Position numbers and translations under genes: made by a program. From assembly GCA_039519185.1 (NCBI GenBank), contig CM076848.1, positions 30,361,917 through 30,425,916 on the forward strand: 64,000 bases of DNA, given 5' to 3'. The notes below the pieces were generated by a model. That model was not told where the DNA came from and searched no databases. It saw only the letters and a list, made by a program, of their open reading frames with translations. The DNA is from Astragalus membranaceus (Eukaryota; Streptophyta; Magnoliopsida; Fabales; Fabaceae). Below, one piece after another: positions 1-9,624 of the stretch. Each line of letters opens with the position of its first letter. Position 1 is the first letter of the stretch.

Positions 1-1
1 A

Positions 2-2932
2 GCCAACTTTATCTCTGAGGTTAAATACACAACTTGGTTATCAAACCCTGTCCTGGTGAAGAAGTCTAACGGAAAATGGCGTATGTGTGTCGACTACACC
101 GATCTTAATAAAGCTTGCCCAAAAGACGCCTTTCCGGTCCCCAGTATCGATCGTTTGGTCGACAGCGCTTCCGGTTTCCAGTTGTTATCTTTCATGGACG
201 CATACTCCGGGTACAACCAAATCGCCATGTTTCCACCAGATCAAGCAAAAACCGCCTTCATCACTGACCGAGGAAACTTCGCGTACCGTGTTATGCCCTT
301 TGGTTTAAAAAACGCTGGAGCAACTTATCAAAGAATGATGAACAAAGTTTTCCAAAACCAGATCGGTAAAAGCGTAGAGGTTTACCTCGACGATATGATC
401 GCCAAAAGCAAAAGTGATGCCGACCATGTAAGCGATCTGAAAGCAATTTTCTCTGAGGTACGAAAAAACAGAATGAGATTAAACCCAGAGAAATGCACTT
501 TCGGGGTTCGAGCTGGGAAATTCTTAGGTTTCTTCTTAACAGAACGAGGTATCGAGGCAAACCCAGACAAATGTCGATCCGTCACAGAAATGCGAACTCC
601 GACGTCCAAAAGAGAAGTACAAAAACTCAATGGAATGATAGCTGCTCTATCTCGTTTCATATCGAATGCAGCATTCAAATCTCTTCCACTTTTCAAAATC
701 CTCAAAAAAGAAGAAAGAGATTTCAAATGGACACCCGAGCAAGACGAAGCTTTGAAGCAACTTAAAAAATCTCTCTCCGAGCCTCCAATTTTAACTCGCC
801 CAAATGAAGGAGAAACATTATACCTATATCTAGCAGTCTCGGAAGAGGCATTAGCTGCCGTTTTAGTACGCGAACTCGAAACCGGGCAAAGTCCCATCTA
901 CTTCGCAAGCAAGGCTCTGCACGGGGCTGAAAGTCGTTATCAGAAAATCGAGAAAATCGCCTTGGCCCTCATTGTCGCAGCTCGACGTTTTCGAGCTTAT
1001 TTCGTCGCCCACCAGGTAGTCGTCCGCACTAACTACCCAATCAGACAGATACTCCACAGACCCGATCTAGCTGGAAGGATGATCAAATGGGCCGTAGAAC
1101 TCTCAGAGTTCGGTATCAAATATGAAGCTCGAACTACACTTAAAGCACAAGTTTTAGTCGACTTCATCGCCGAGATGACACCTGCTAACACCGGCTCTGA
1201 CATATGGATCCTCTACGTCGATGGTTCCTCAAATCCAAAAGGGAGTGGTGCTGGGATTATGCTAGAAAGCCCGACTGGGGTCATCATCGAAGTTTCCCTT
1301 GCATTCGGTTTTCCCACCTCGAACAACCAAGCAGAGTACGAAGCTTGCATTGCCGGACTTCGCCTGGCAATTGACCTCCAAGTCCAAAAAATTAAACTCC
1401 ATACCGACTCTCTCTTGGTGGTCTCCCAGATCGAAAGCAAATACGAGACCAAAGAACCGATCCTACAAAAATACCTACTTCAGGTACGATCGCTAATAGC
1501 TAAATTTGAAGCAAGCGAGATAATTCATGTCCCAAGAACGGAAAACCAACGAGCTGATATCCTCGCCAAACTCGCAAGCACAAAAACCCCGGGTAACCAA
1601 AGGACGACCATCCAAGAAACACTACACAATCCCAGTGTATCTATCGAGCCGCTGTTTAACCCGACCATCTACGTACTTGAAGAGGCAGACAGCTGGATAA
1701 CCCCAATTTTAGAGTACATCGTCTCAGGAACGGAGCCCCCAGACAGAAACGACGCCAAATATATCAGGAGAAGAGCCTCGGCTTTTTCAGCCATCAACGG
1801 GACGCTCTATAAACGAAGCCTCTCTTCCCCGTTAATTAAATGCATCGAGGGAGAGGAAGCGGCCTATGTGTTGACAGAAATTCATGAGGGGATCTGCGGC
1901 CAGCACATGGGAGCTCGATCTTTAGCACGAAAAACCCTTCGAGCCGGCTACTACTGGCCGAGCATGATCGGTGATGCTAGTGATCACGTGAAGAAGTGCA
2001 AGAAATGTCAAATCCACGCCAATATGCACATAGCTCCCCCCACAGACCTCACGAGTTTATCCTCCACATGGCCCTTCGCATGGTGGGGAATGGACTTGCT
2101 CGGACCTTTCGCAAAAGCACCAGGACAAGTCAAATTCTTGATCGTCGCCGTAGACTACTTCAGTAAATGGATAGAAGCGGAACCCCTGGCAACCATCACT
2201 GCAAAAAACTGCATAAAATTCTTCAAAAAAAGCATTATGAGCAGGTTCGGGATCCCCGAGGTAGTAGTAACAGACAACGGAACGCAATTCACAGACACGG
2301 GATTCCGCAAACTAATGTTCGAGCTTAAAATTAAACACCATTTCACTTCAGTAGAGCACCCTCAAACCAACGGTCAAGCAGAGGCTGCAAACAAAGTAAT
2401 ACTAAACGGGCTGAAACGACGTTTGGACGATGCTAAAGGAAATTGGGTAGAAGAATTGCCTTACGTCCTCTGGGGATACCGGACGACCCCCCAAAGCTCC
2501 ACTGGGGAAACACCTTTTAGGCTCTCCTACGGCAGCGAGGCGGTCATCCCCGTCGAAATCGGCGAACTTAGTTGGAGAACGGCAAATCCCAAAACACAAA
2601 GCAATAACGATCAAGCCCTAAGAGAAGAACTCGACCTCATCGATGAAATCCGAGGTCGAGCCTCGCTCCGAGAAGCGATCATCAAACAAAAGGTGGCAAC
2701 CAGATACAACACCAAGGTCGTTCACAGAGATTTCAATCCTGGCGATCTGGTACTCAGAAGGGCTGACGTCGGTCAGAAAAACGCCTCCCAAGGAAAGCTC
2801 GCCCCAAACTGGGAAGGCCCCTACCGAATTTTATCTAAAACCGGCACGGGAGCCTTTAAATTGGAGACCCTCCAAGGAAGAAAGATTGAGAGAACTTGGA
2901 ACGCAACGAAACTGAAAAGTTATTATCCTTAG
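2..2932 (+). CDS. Ty3/gypsy pol polyprotein, C-terminal part (RT-RNaseH-aRNaseH-integrase), 5' truncated by the window
   Basis: This is the replication polyprotein of the retroelement. The frame is open back to base 2, so the true start lies upstream; residue numbers here count from the GTG codon at 56. RT includes the SFMDAYSG motif near residue 48 and YLDD at 110-113. A Ty3-type RNase H follows at about 240-370. A second RNase H begins near 383 (YVDGSSNPKGSG, then NNQAEYEA and HTDS). Integrase has an H-H-C-C zinc motif near 608-655 and catalytic residues in WGMDLLGPF (about 677), VTDNGTQF (about 739) and HPQTNGQAEA (about 776). No chromodomain follows. No frameshift or stop interrupts about 2.9 kb, so enzymatic activity is possible. 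Confidence 0.95.
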   Translation, partial: ANFISEVKYTTWLSNPVLVKKSNGKWRMCVDYTDLNKACPKDAFPVPSIDRLVDSASGFQLLSFMDAYSGYNQIAMFPPDQAKTAFITDRGNFAYRVMPFGLKNAGATYQRMMNKVFQNQIGKSVEVYLDDMIAKSKSDADHVSDLKAIFSEVRKNRMRLNPEKCTFGVRAGKFLGFFLTERGIEANPDKCRSVTEMRTPTSKREVQKLNGMIAALSRFISNAAFKSLPLFKILKKEERDFKWTPEQDEALKQLKKSLSEPPILTRPNEGETLYLYLAVSEEALAAVLVRELETGQSPIYFASKALHGAESRYQKIEKIALALIVAARRFRAYFVAHQVVVRTNYPIRQILHRPDLAGRMIKWAVELSEFGIKYEARTTLKAQVLVDFIAEMTPANTGSDIWILYVDGSSNPKGSGAGIMLESPTGVIIEVSLAFGFPTSNNQAEYEACIAGLRLAIDLQVQKIKLHTDSLLVVSQIESKYETKEPILQKYLLQVRSLIAKFEASEIIHVPRTENQRADILAKLASTKTPGNQRTTIQETLHNPSVSIEPLFNPTIYVLEEADSWITPILEYIVSGTEPPDRNDAKYIRRRASAFSAINGTLYKRSLSSPLIKCIEGEEAAYVLTEIHEGICGQHMGARSLARKTLRAGYYWPSMIGDASDHVKKCKKCQIHANMHIAPPTDLTSLSSTWPFAWWGMDLLGPFAKAPGQVKFLIVAVDYFSKWIEAEPLATITAKNCIKFFKKSIMSRFGIPEVVVTDNGTQFTDTGFRKLMFELKIKHHFTSVEHPQTNGQAEAANKVILNGLKRRLDDAKGNWVEELPYVLWGYRTTPQSSTGETPFRLSYGSEAVIPVEIGELSWRTANPKTQSNNDQALREELDLIDEIRGRASLREAIIKQKVATRYNTKVVHRDFNPGDLVLRRADVGQKNASQGKLAPNWEGPYRILSKTGTGAFKLETLQGRKIERTWNATKLKSYYP

Positions 2933-3606
2933 AAAGAAGTCACTCACACCGATCTTATGTAAACTCGAAATAAGCTATTAATAAAGAAGCTTGACACTTC
3001 TTTCAAACGCTTTCAATACTTCTCAAAAGTTTTTTCAAGTCGCCACACATTCTTGATTTTCATCAAAAAAGAATGAAGGAACCTAATTCCCCCCAACAGG
3101 AATCAACTGGGACCGATCTTAAAAGATCTCCCCAAAAGCGACCACCCAAAGGTCAAAAACTCTTTGAGAAAACAGTTAAATCCGAGCCGAGTCTTGGCAA
3201 ACTATCTCAAAGAGACCGGGTCTTCAAGGATCGAAACGTCCTACGAACGACCATCGGCCGCAGCTGCCGATACCCCTATGGGGCGAGTTAAATCTGGGCC
3301 GAGTCCTAGTAAACTGTCCTATAGGTTCAAAACCGGTAAATCGAGTTCCTCGATCACCGACGTTTTTACGTCACACGCGACGTGCAGAATTTAAAAAGCA
3401 CTCGTTAAAAACTCGCAAAAACGACATACATGACATGCGAAATTCGAAAAGCATTCATTAAAGCTCGTAAAGGCCTTATAGGCATATTCCAAAAAGAGGT
3501 TACAAATATCTCCAGCTAGACCAAACAGAAGTTCCGGATCTATACAAAAAATACATAAGAAAAAGCATACACCAGGAACTTCTGCAAAAGAAACGCTGTT
3601 AAAACA
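2933..3606. other. Untranslated spacer of the Tat element, with a direct repeat
   Basis: No coding sequence is convincing between the pol stop and the stop codon of the antisense gene. The stretch holds two diverged direct copies of a motif containing gccgagtc (about 3175-3225 and 3286-3336), each followed by a purine-rich and then an 'accggt/accggg'-like segment. A second pair of A-rich, cgaaaagcattc-like segments lies near 3390-3470. The convergent transcription of pol and the antisense gene would end here, so their terminators may lie in this interval; no clear polyadenylation signal decides this. Confidence 0.5.
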
Positions 3607-6077
3607 TCAGGCAGTGGAGGTCGGGAATATCACACTCTTCGTCTGCGTCTGAGCATCGATCTTAAAGATCTGACCCCCTTCTACCTCATGGTCGGTGTCA
3701 ATAATCGACCGATCCAAAATTATAGAAGGATGGACCAAAGTAATTTGCTCCTGGGCGGACTCAAAACCCTCCTTGTACAGCTCAATTGCAGAATTAGCAG
3801 CTTCCCGAGCCTCCCTCCTAGCCTCATTTGCAAGTTTTGTAGCCTCTTTAGCATTTCTTCTGCTTTGCTGAAGGGCTGCCTCAAGCTCTGCAATTCGAGC
3901 CTCCGCATCGCCGCTCGTACCGACCCGTGCCTCAGATGCTTTCTTCAAATCCTCTTCCAAACCAGCTACACGAAACTCCAAACCTTTGATCTTCTCGTTG
4001 GCCTCGGCAAGTTGCCCCTCCAAAACTTTTTCCCTTTCTTCAAGCTCCTTGACACGATTCTCCGCAAACTCCGCCCGACGTACAACCTCCCCTTGGCTTT
4101 CCTTCAGAACCAGAAGTTCTTGCTTTGTCCGAGCAAGCTCTCTCGATTTTAAAGCCACGTCTTCCACGAGCTTCACTATTTTTGACTTCTCAAGCTCCAA
4201 CGAAGCTGCAAAATCGAAAAATGAGGGAAATCAGTTTATGAAGAAAGAGATGTTTTTATGAATATAAAAAGAAATGATGTCATTTACCCTTAGCCCGCTG
4301 CTCGTATTTTTCTTTCTCGATCCTATGAACATCGGCCAAATTCGCCAACAATTTGACAGACGCCCCGACAGGATCCTCCCGCCATTGGGCGTAATTCTGC
4401 TCCAAAAAACCCTCCTCCAAGGGTACGGCCTTACTCTTATGCTTCGGTCTCCTCGAAGTCTTACTTCTTTTTTCTGGCCTCTGCTCGCCACTTGCCTCGG
4501 TGCGCACCCTTTTTCCCGAGGTACCCGCACCAACTTCGGGAGCAGTCGGGGGAGGAGAACTGGAAACAAGATCGACCATAGCCTCATAGGCAAGGTCCTC
4601 CTGGGTAACGATATTTATCGGAGAAGCAGCAGTAACCGTCCCAACAGCAGTCTCGGCCTGGGGAGAAGTCGGAAGCGGAACACCAACCCCCTCAGCATCT
4701 CCAGATATCTCGACGCTCCTCATCGCCAGCGCCTTCATTACGGCGAGCTTCTTTGGGGCCATGGTATCTGGAAAAGAAACATAAATCGGTCATACAAACT
4801 ACGGTCAAAAATATGCAAATATCAATAGCAAGAAAAACAAGGCTACCTAAGACAATTTGCACTCGTCTTCGCTTCCCGGCCTGAACTATCTTAGCCGCAG
4901 GGATACCCCGATACTTATGTTTTGAAAACGGAATGTTCTCAGAAATAAACATCAGGATCCTCTTGGTAAGAAGATCGGCAGCGTTCAAACGATTCTGACC
5001 AACCGAAAAGGAATTGGTGGATCGTTCAAAATGGGCCTGACTCCAACCAATGGGAAACTTGGTGGACACCAAAGTCCGACCATCCTCTGAAAACTTTCCC
5101 ACTCTCTCAATCGCTTCGTCGGTCACCGGTTCGACCCAATAAAATAACTCCTTCCAATTCCCCTTCAACGAGTCCGCATAGGCTTTAAAAATCTTGGCAC
5201 CTCGCCTCGAACGAAGACTGACGTGTTCGCGACCGGACTTATTCTCACTACTATTCCGATTGATCTCAAACAAATGAAAAAAGAGCAACGGCGAGACCGG
5301 CCTCTCCAGATGAAGACACATTAGCTCGAAAGCTCGAACAAAAGCCCACGCGTTTGGATGCAACTGAGAAGGCGCAACATCCAAAGTCGCCAAGACCGTC
5401 TGCTCGAACCAAGTGAAAGGAGGCCTGATATTCATCTCGTTTATCAGCATATGATACAAAGTGAACTTGAGCTCTCCTGGCCACAAAGCCACATGCTCTC
5501 CCTTTTTCATTCCCTCAACTCTCCAAATTCGCTTCGAGCGACCCGAAGCTTTCCTCCCGACCCTCTCCAAATTAAACCCATGCTGGTACAACGATTCGAT
5601 CTCCGAAATATTTCTGGAAACCCAATCATATTGGGAGACCTCTCGCACCGGTACGTCAAGGTCCCCACAACCAGTACTAGAGTACTCATCCAGAGAAACG
5701 GCAGAAGCTCGGCTGGACTCCGGTTGGCTCTTAGGGCGAGATTCAACTTGTTCTTCAACACCCTCTCTATCGGACTCATCAGCAGAGTCGGAACTCGACC
5801 CAAGATCGACCTCGGAACCCTCTGATTCCTCCACTGGAATTTCCTCATCAGACTCGGAAGTAACAGCCATCACATCCACCAAGCAATCCTCCTCCACATC
5901 TTCGGGAGTATCGTCGTTCGGCTCATTAGCATCGGTCGCAGGAGAAGAACTTTCGCTCTCAAAATTATCTTCCGCCTTATCACTCACAGGGGCGGAAGCA
6001 GAGTGCTCTTGCACGTCCGGGGCGGCGACTTCCGAAGGCTCGGCACGGACCTCAGGGATTTCACCACCAGAAGCCAT
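3607..6077 (-). CDS. Spliced antisense gene of the Tat element: Transposase_28-like N-terminal region with a C-terminal coiled coil (769 aa)
   Basis: I reconstruct three exons on the minus strand: 6077-4847, 4767-4288 and 4205-3607. The introns are 79 and 82 bp with GT-AG ends, and the phases join exactly to give 769 codons plus a stop. Residues 1-130 are acidic and serine-rich. About 150-400 is a globular region (motifs LWPGELKFTLYHM, FSVGQNRL) resembling the 'putative gypsy-type transposon' family (PF04195). Exon 2 is basic and low in complexity, with KRVRTEASGEQ followed by PEKRSKTSRRPKHKSK, a likely nuclear localisation signal. Exon 3 encodes a long heptad-rich coiled coil rich in E, K, A and R. 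It lies between pol and the 3' LTR and converges on pol. Antisense extra genes are known in Tat elements such as maize Grande. The function is unknown. The family assignment is from memory of the motif pattern; the exon structure is read directly. Confidence 0.8.
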
Positions 6078-6821
6078 CGCACTCGCAAACTCTTTCCGGT
6101 ACTGAGTGACGTCTCTCCGAGTTTGTTTCGTTCTCGCCAGATCGAATCTACAGGAATGGGGGACGAAATGTCAGGAATAAAGATCGAAAAATGGGTCCGC
6201 GAGCAAGTCGGAACCCGACCTGACGACCCCCATTCTGAGATCAAAGGGGACGGGGGAAGGTCCAGGCACAAATAAAAAGTAAAGAAAAAACCAAAAAGTA
6301 GACTAACCTCGAAACTATGTCGCAAGCTGATGATGTCTGGAAATAAACGGTTGTCGATCCTCAGAAACCGACCTTAAAGGTACTTCAAACACGTTCACTC
6401 TAAAGAAACTCGGGAGCTCTCGAAAGATCGGCAAATCAGAACAAATGAACAACAAACAACAAATGAATTGGTGAGACCCTTTATTTATAGCAAATCCAAT
6501 GGGCCTGGGCCTGGAAGTCGAAGCGTCACATCCAACCCATGGTCCATTAAAATCCGCACGCTGAAAAATAAAACGTCACCATCATGCGCCGCCACTACGA
6601 AGAGACGCCTTGTCAGAAACAATAAAAGTGGCACTGATTCCAAAGCAGCACTGATTCCAAAGCAGCACTGAGTTTCGAAAAACTGCCCACGTCGCTCGAA
6701 AGCTCGACGGACAGCTAGCATCGCTCGAGAAACCCCGGCCCCAACATAAGCTCGATAAACGGATAGAACCTCCACTCAAAGTCAAGATCGCTCCTCGTAG
6801 CGACCAGACTTGGGGGACCAC
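6078..6821. other. Upstream region of the antisense gene up to the polypurine tract
   Basis: No long ORF is convincing here. The stretch holds the presumed promoter and 5' leader of the antisense gene (minus strand), a direct tandem copy of a 19-bp unit (gcactgattccaaagca, about 6632-6668), and several ctcgaaagctcgac-like motifs. It ends in the purine-rich tract tgggggacca (6811-6820), which would prime plus-strand synthesis just before the 3' LTR. Confidence 0.5.
6479..6492 (-). promoter_or_regulatory. Putative TATA box of the antisense gene
   Basis: Read on the minus strand this is GCTATAAATAAAGG, a good plant TATA box, about 400 bp upstream of the antisense start codon at 6077. It would give the antisense gene its own promoter inside the element, separate from the LTR. 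This is inference from sequence and position. Confidence 0.5.
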
Positions 6822-7261
6822 TGTTATGGTAATTACAGTAACTTCTATTTGCACCCCTCCTCCAAAAGCCCAATTGATGAAAAGCCCAATTGTAATCAAG
6901 AGAGTCCAATCTTCAATGGCCAAGATCAGCCCGCAAGATCGGACGGCCCAAAAACGCCAACACAAACACATCCAAACTCTATAAATACCCCATTCAATGC
7001 TCATTAATGGTAAGCACTTTTTTAACCAAACACTTATTCTCTCAAATACTGACTTAAGCGTCGGAGTATCATTGCAGGTACAACCTCGTCCTCCAAGATC
7101 GAACATCTCAAGATCGAACGCCTCAACATCGCCTCTCAAGGTCGAACATCTCCAGGTCGAACAAAACCTTCCTCTCAAAGCCCGAAGACAAAGATAGAAT
7201 CAAGGACAAAATATCTACCAACTGCATAATATCGATCCTCAAGATCGGAAGCACGGTACAG

Positions 7262-7265
<4 letters not shown>
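6822..7265 (+). repeat. 3' LTR of the Tat element (about 444 bp)
   Basis: It starts TGTTATGG directly after the polypurine tract and ends GAACA, giving TGTT/AACA inverted ends. A TATA box (ctataaatacc) lies at about 6979, followed by a C/T-rich stretch as expected for the LTR promoter. The boundary on the right is the start of a TA microsatellite, so the exact last base is a best estimate. Confidence 0.7.

Positions 7266-7326
<61 letters not shown>
7266..7326. repeat. (TA)n microsatellite
   Basis: An almost perfect run of about 30 TA units abuts the 3' LTR. The element probably inserted in or beside an existing TA array. Confidence 0.95.
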
Positions 7327-7330
<4 letters not shown>

Positions 7331-9624
7331 GTGTCACGTGCTGTTGTATTCCTTTTTTGGGGGGAAATTTTTTTTTTGATAAGCAATGTTAGTGGGGGTG
7401 GGGGAATGTTAATCGGGGGGAAGTTGTATTATTAACTTCGTCAAACTATCTTCCATATCTTACGTACGTGTGCCGGTCCGGTTTGTATTCCTAACTTCAT
7501 CACGTTTCATAGCCACATCGAATGATGGTGCCATGTGGTATTGACATAATACATAAGCATTGTTACGTGGCGATGGATGAAATATCAGCACTACCACGTG
7601 GCATTAGCATGTCACGTCAGCAATTAATGGATTAAATAGAAAGAAAGAATAAGATTTGCAATCGATCTCTTCTCATTGGAGGAGAGATTAGAAAAACACG
7701 TGGACCCTGTTTTTTTAATATCTCCTCCCTATTTCTATGCAAACTAAACAAAATAGTTTTCTCTCCCTCTCTTAAAACAAACAAGGTGAACACTCTCATA
7801 CCCATTGAGGTTTAAAAGGTATGATACCCTATCCAATCATTCAATGACACCTCATTTTTTTTATTTAAATATTCTAAAATAAAATTAAAATTGAACTAAT
7901 TTTACCTAGAAAATATCATACCCACCAAACTCTCACCGAGTATGGTAGAATTTACCAACAAACAATCATGAGAGCACTTTTTTTGATAAAATTACCATAA
8001 GTGCACTTACAAAAGGTTTTTTTATTCTAATTTCATAGGAATGTTTTTGTACTATATATACTCAGAATATATTTAAACTAAGATCACATATAATATTAGC
8101 GCTTGTTTTGTACTAGTTACGAATTAGCATTAAAATTACTAGAATTCACCAGCCCAAAGCTCAAAACTAAAGGGCCCATTCTTATTACACTCCCCTATTA
8201 CTCACAAACACTTTCAAATTTTTAAGAAACCCAAAACTATTCCTACCCCATACCACTTCCCACACCCCCACCCCCTTTCATGCTAACAGGTATGGTACTA
8301 AGGTACCGAACCAGTACTGCATTATAGTACCATACCTGTTTTTTCAAATTTCTTAAAAACATGTACTGTATTAAAGTACCAAATTGGTACTATACTTTAG
8401 TACCATACATGTTTTTCTGTTTTGTGAAATGGTACTGAACATTTGTACCGAACCACTACTGCACTATAGTACCATACCCATTGAAGGTGAAAAAAAGGGA
8501 CGCGCTTAAAACTTGTATTCATTAAGGGTATTTTTGTCTTTTAGTAGGGTCAGGGGTATTTAGTGAATAGGAGGGGTAGTGAAATAAGAATGTGGCAACT
8601 AAAGTCTATTACACGAAAAGAACGAAGGAGAACTTAGTCCATGTATGTCTACCAAATCCAGCCCAGCAGAAGTGATCGGTCTGAAGAGCGAATATAAAAG
8701 AAGTTGTTTTTCACACCTCCTATTTTTTATACACTCTCCCTATTTCAACTATTTTCCCATAAGACTCCTATATTTTCAAACTATTTTTACAATCAAAATG
8801 TGAAAAATTGTGTCAAAAAATTAATTTTTGAAGATAAAGTTTTATTCCTTTTTCACTTTCTTCTTTGCATTATTCATTAGTACAAATTTTACTTTCTCAC
8901 TTACTTACTTATTCATTGATCTTGGGTACGTGTTCTTCCATGTTTAATGGTCGACCAAGATCAAGATATAATCTCAATAGGTCTAGTTCTCAATAAAAAT
9001 ACGGAATTAGGCATTACAAAAAATAATCTTGTTCTCAATAACCCAAATGCTCCAAACAGCTAAGAAGAGAGCCATGACAAGTGATACTAGTATTTTTTTT
9101 CATCTTCTTTCTCTATTTTCAGTTTTTCCTCCATCTAGTTCTATTTTATTTTCTTTTCTCAATTCTCACATATATTCTCCCCAGACCCTTCACACATCCG
9201 TAACTGGGTCATCAATTTAGAAGATTTGACTATCGTATTTATCTTAACTCAACAGAGGTTTAATTAAAAACTGCAGTTTGAGAGGAAGCTTTTCAAGTAT
9301 AAATATTGATAATTAAATATTAAGAAGAGATTAAGCTCAACAGGAACTGAACTACAAATAGTTTGTAATTGAGTTTTTATGAAACATTACCAAGGCTATT
9401 AATTAAGGAGATTGATAATGATGTTTGTGGTGTATTTTTTGGGAAGAGTGAAAATGGGTGAAAAGTGAGAATGAATAAAAAGCATGCAAATTGCAGATAC
9501 ACTGTCAATTTGTATTCATTTATCTGTCTCTATTTATCCGATCTTCATCTCCCCATAACACAACCTCTAGGGTCTAGGCTAGCTAGGATCGACAGAAATA
9601 TACATAAGGCGATATTATTACTAG
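7327..9624. other. Intergenic AT-rich DNA downstream of WRKY13
   Basis: No gene is supported here; the ORFs present are short and of low complexity. It contains several cacgtggc-like (G-box) motifs at about 7510-7610, sequence near 7800-7830 (cccattgaggtttaaaagg) that recurs in diverged form near 21060-21090, and the hairpin repeat cluster at 8285-8490 listed separately. Confidence 0.6.
8285..8490. repeat. Cluster of three hairpin-forming repeats built on ggtatggtac/gtaccatacc
   Basis: The first unit has perfect 15-bp inverted arms (aacaggtatggtact at 8285-8299 and its complement at 8326-8340). The second unit (about 8356-8415) and third (about 8430-8480) are diverged copies with the same arrangement of gtacc and ggtac blocks. 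Spacing is about 70 bp. This could be a decayed MITE or a tandem palindromic satellite seed. Confidence 0.6.

Larger units (their letters stand above)
1..7265 (+). mobile_element. Ty3/gypsy LTR retrotransposon, Tat lineage, 3' part with 3' LTR
   Basis: The window opens inside the pol gene of a Ty3/gypsy element whose 5' LTR, gag and protease lie upstream. In order it shows RT, RNase H, a second (archaeal-type) RNase H, integrase, a long non-pol region with an antisense gene, a purine-rich tract (tgggggacca, 6811-6820) and the 3' LTR at 6822-7265. The second RNase H and the extra antisense gene are hallmarks of the Tat lineage (Ogre, Grande, Retand and relatives). The target duplication cannot be tested because the 5' end is outside the window. 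The pol frame is intact, so the copy looks fairly young. Confidence 0.9.

Noticed and set aside
3688..4152. Plus-strand ORF of 154 codons
   Set aside because: It is the mirror of the coiled-coil exon of the antisense gene; the leucine/cysteine-rich product is a by-product of that repeat.
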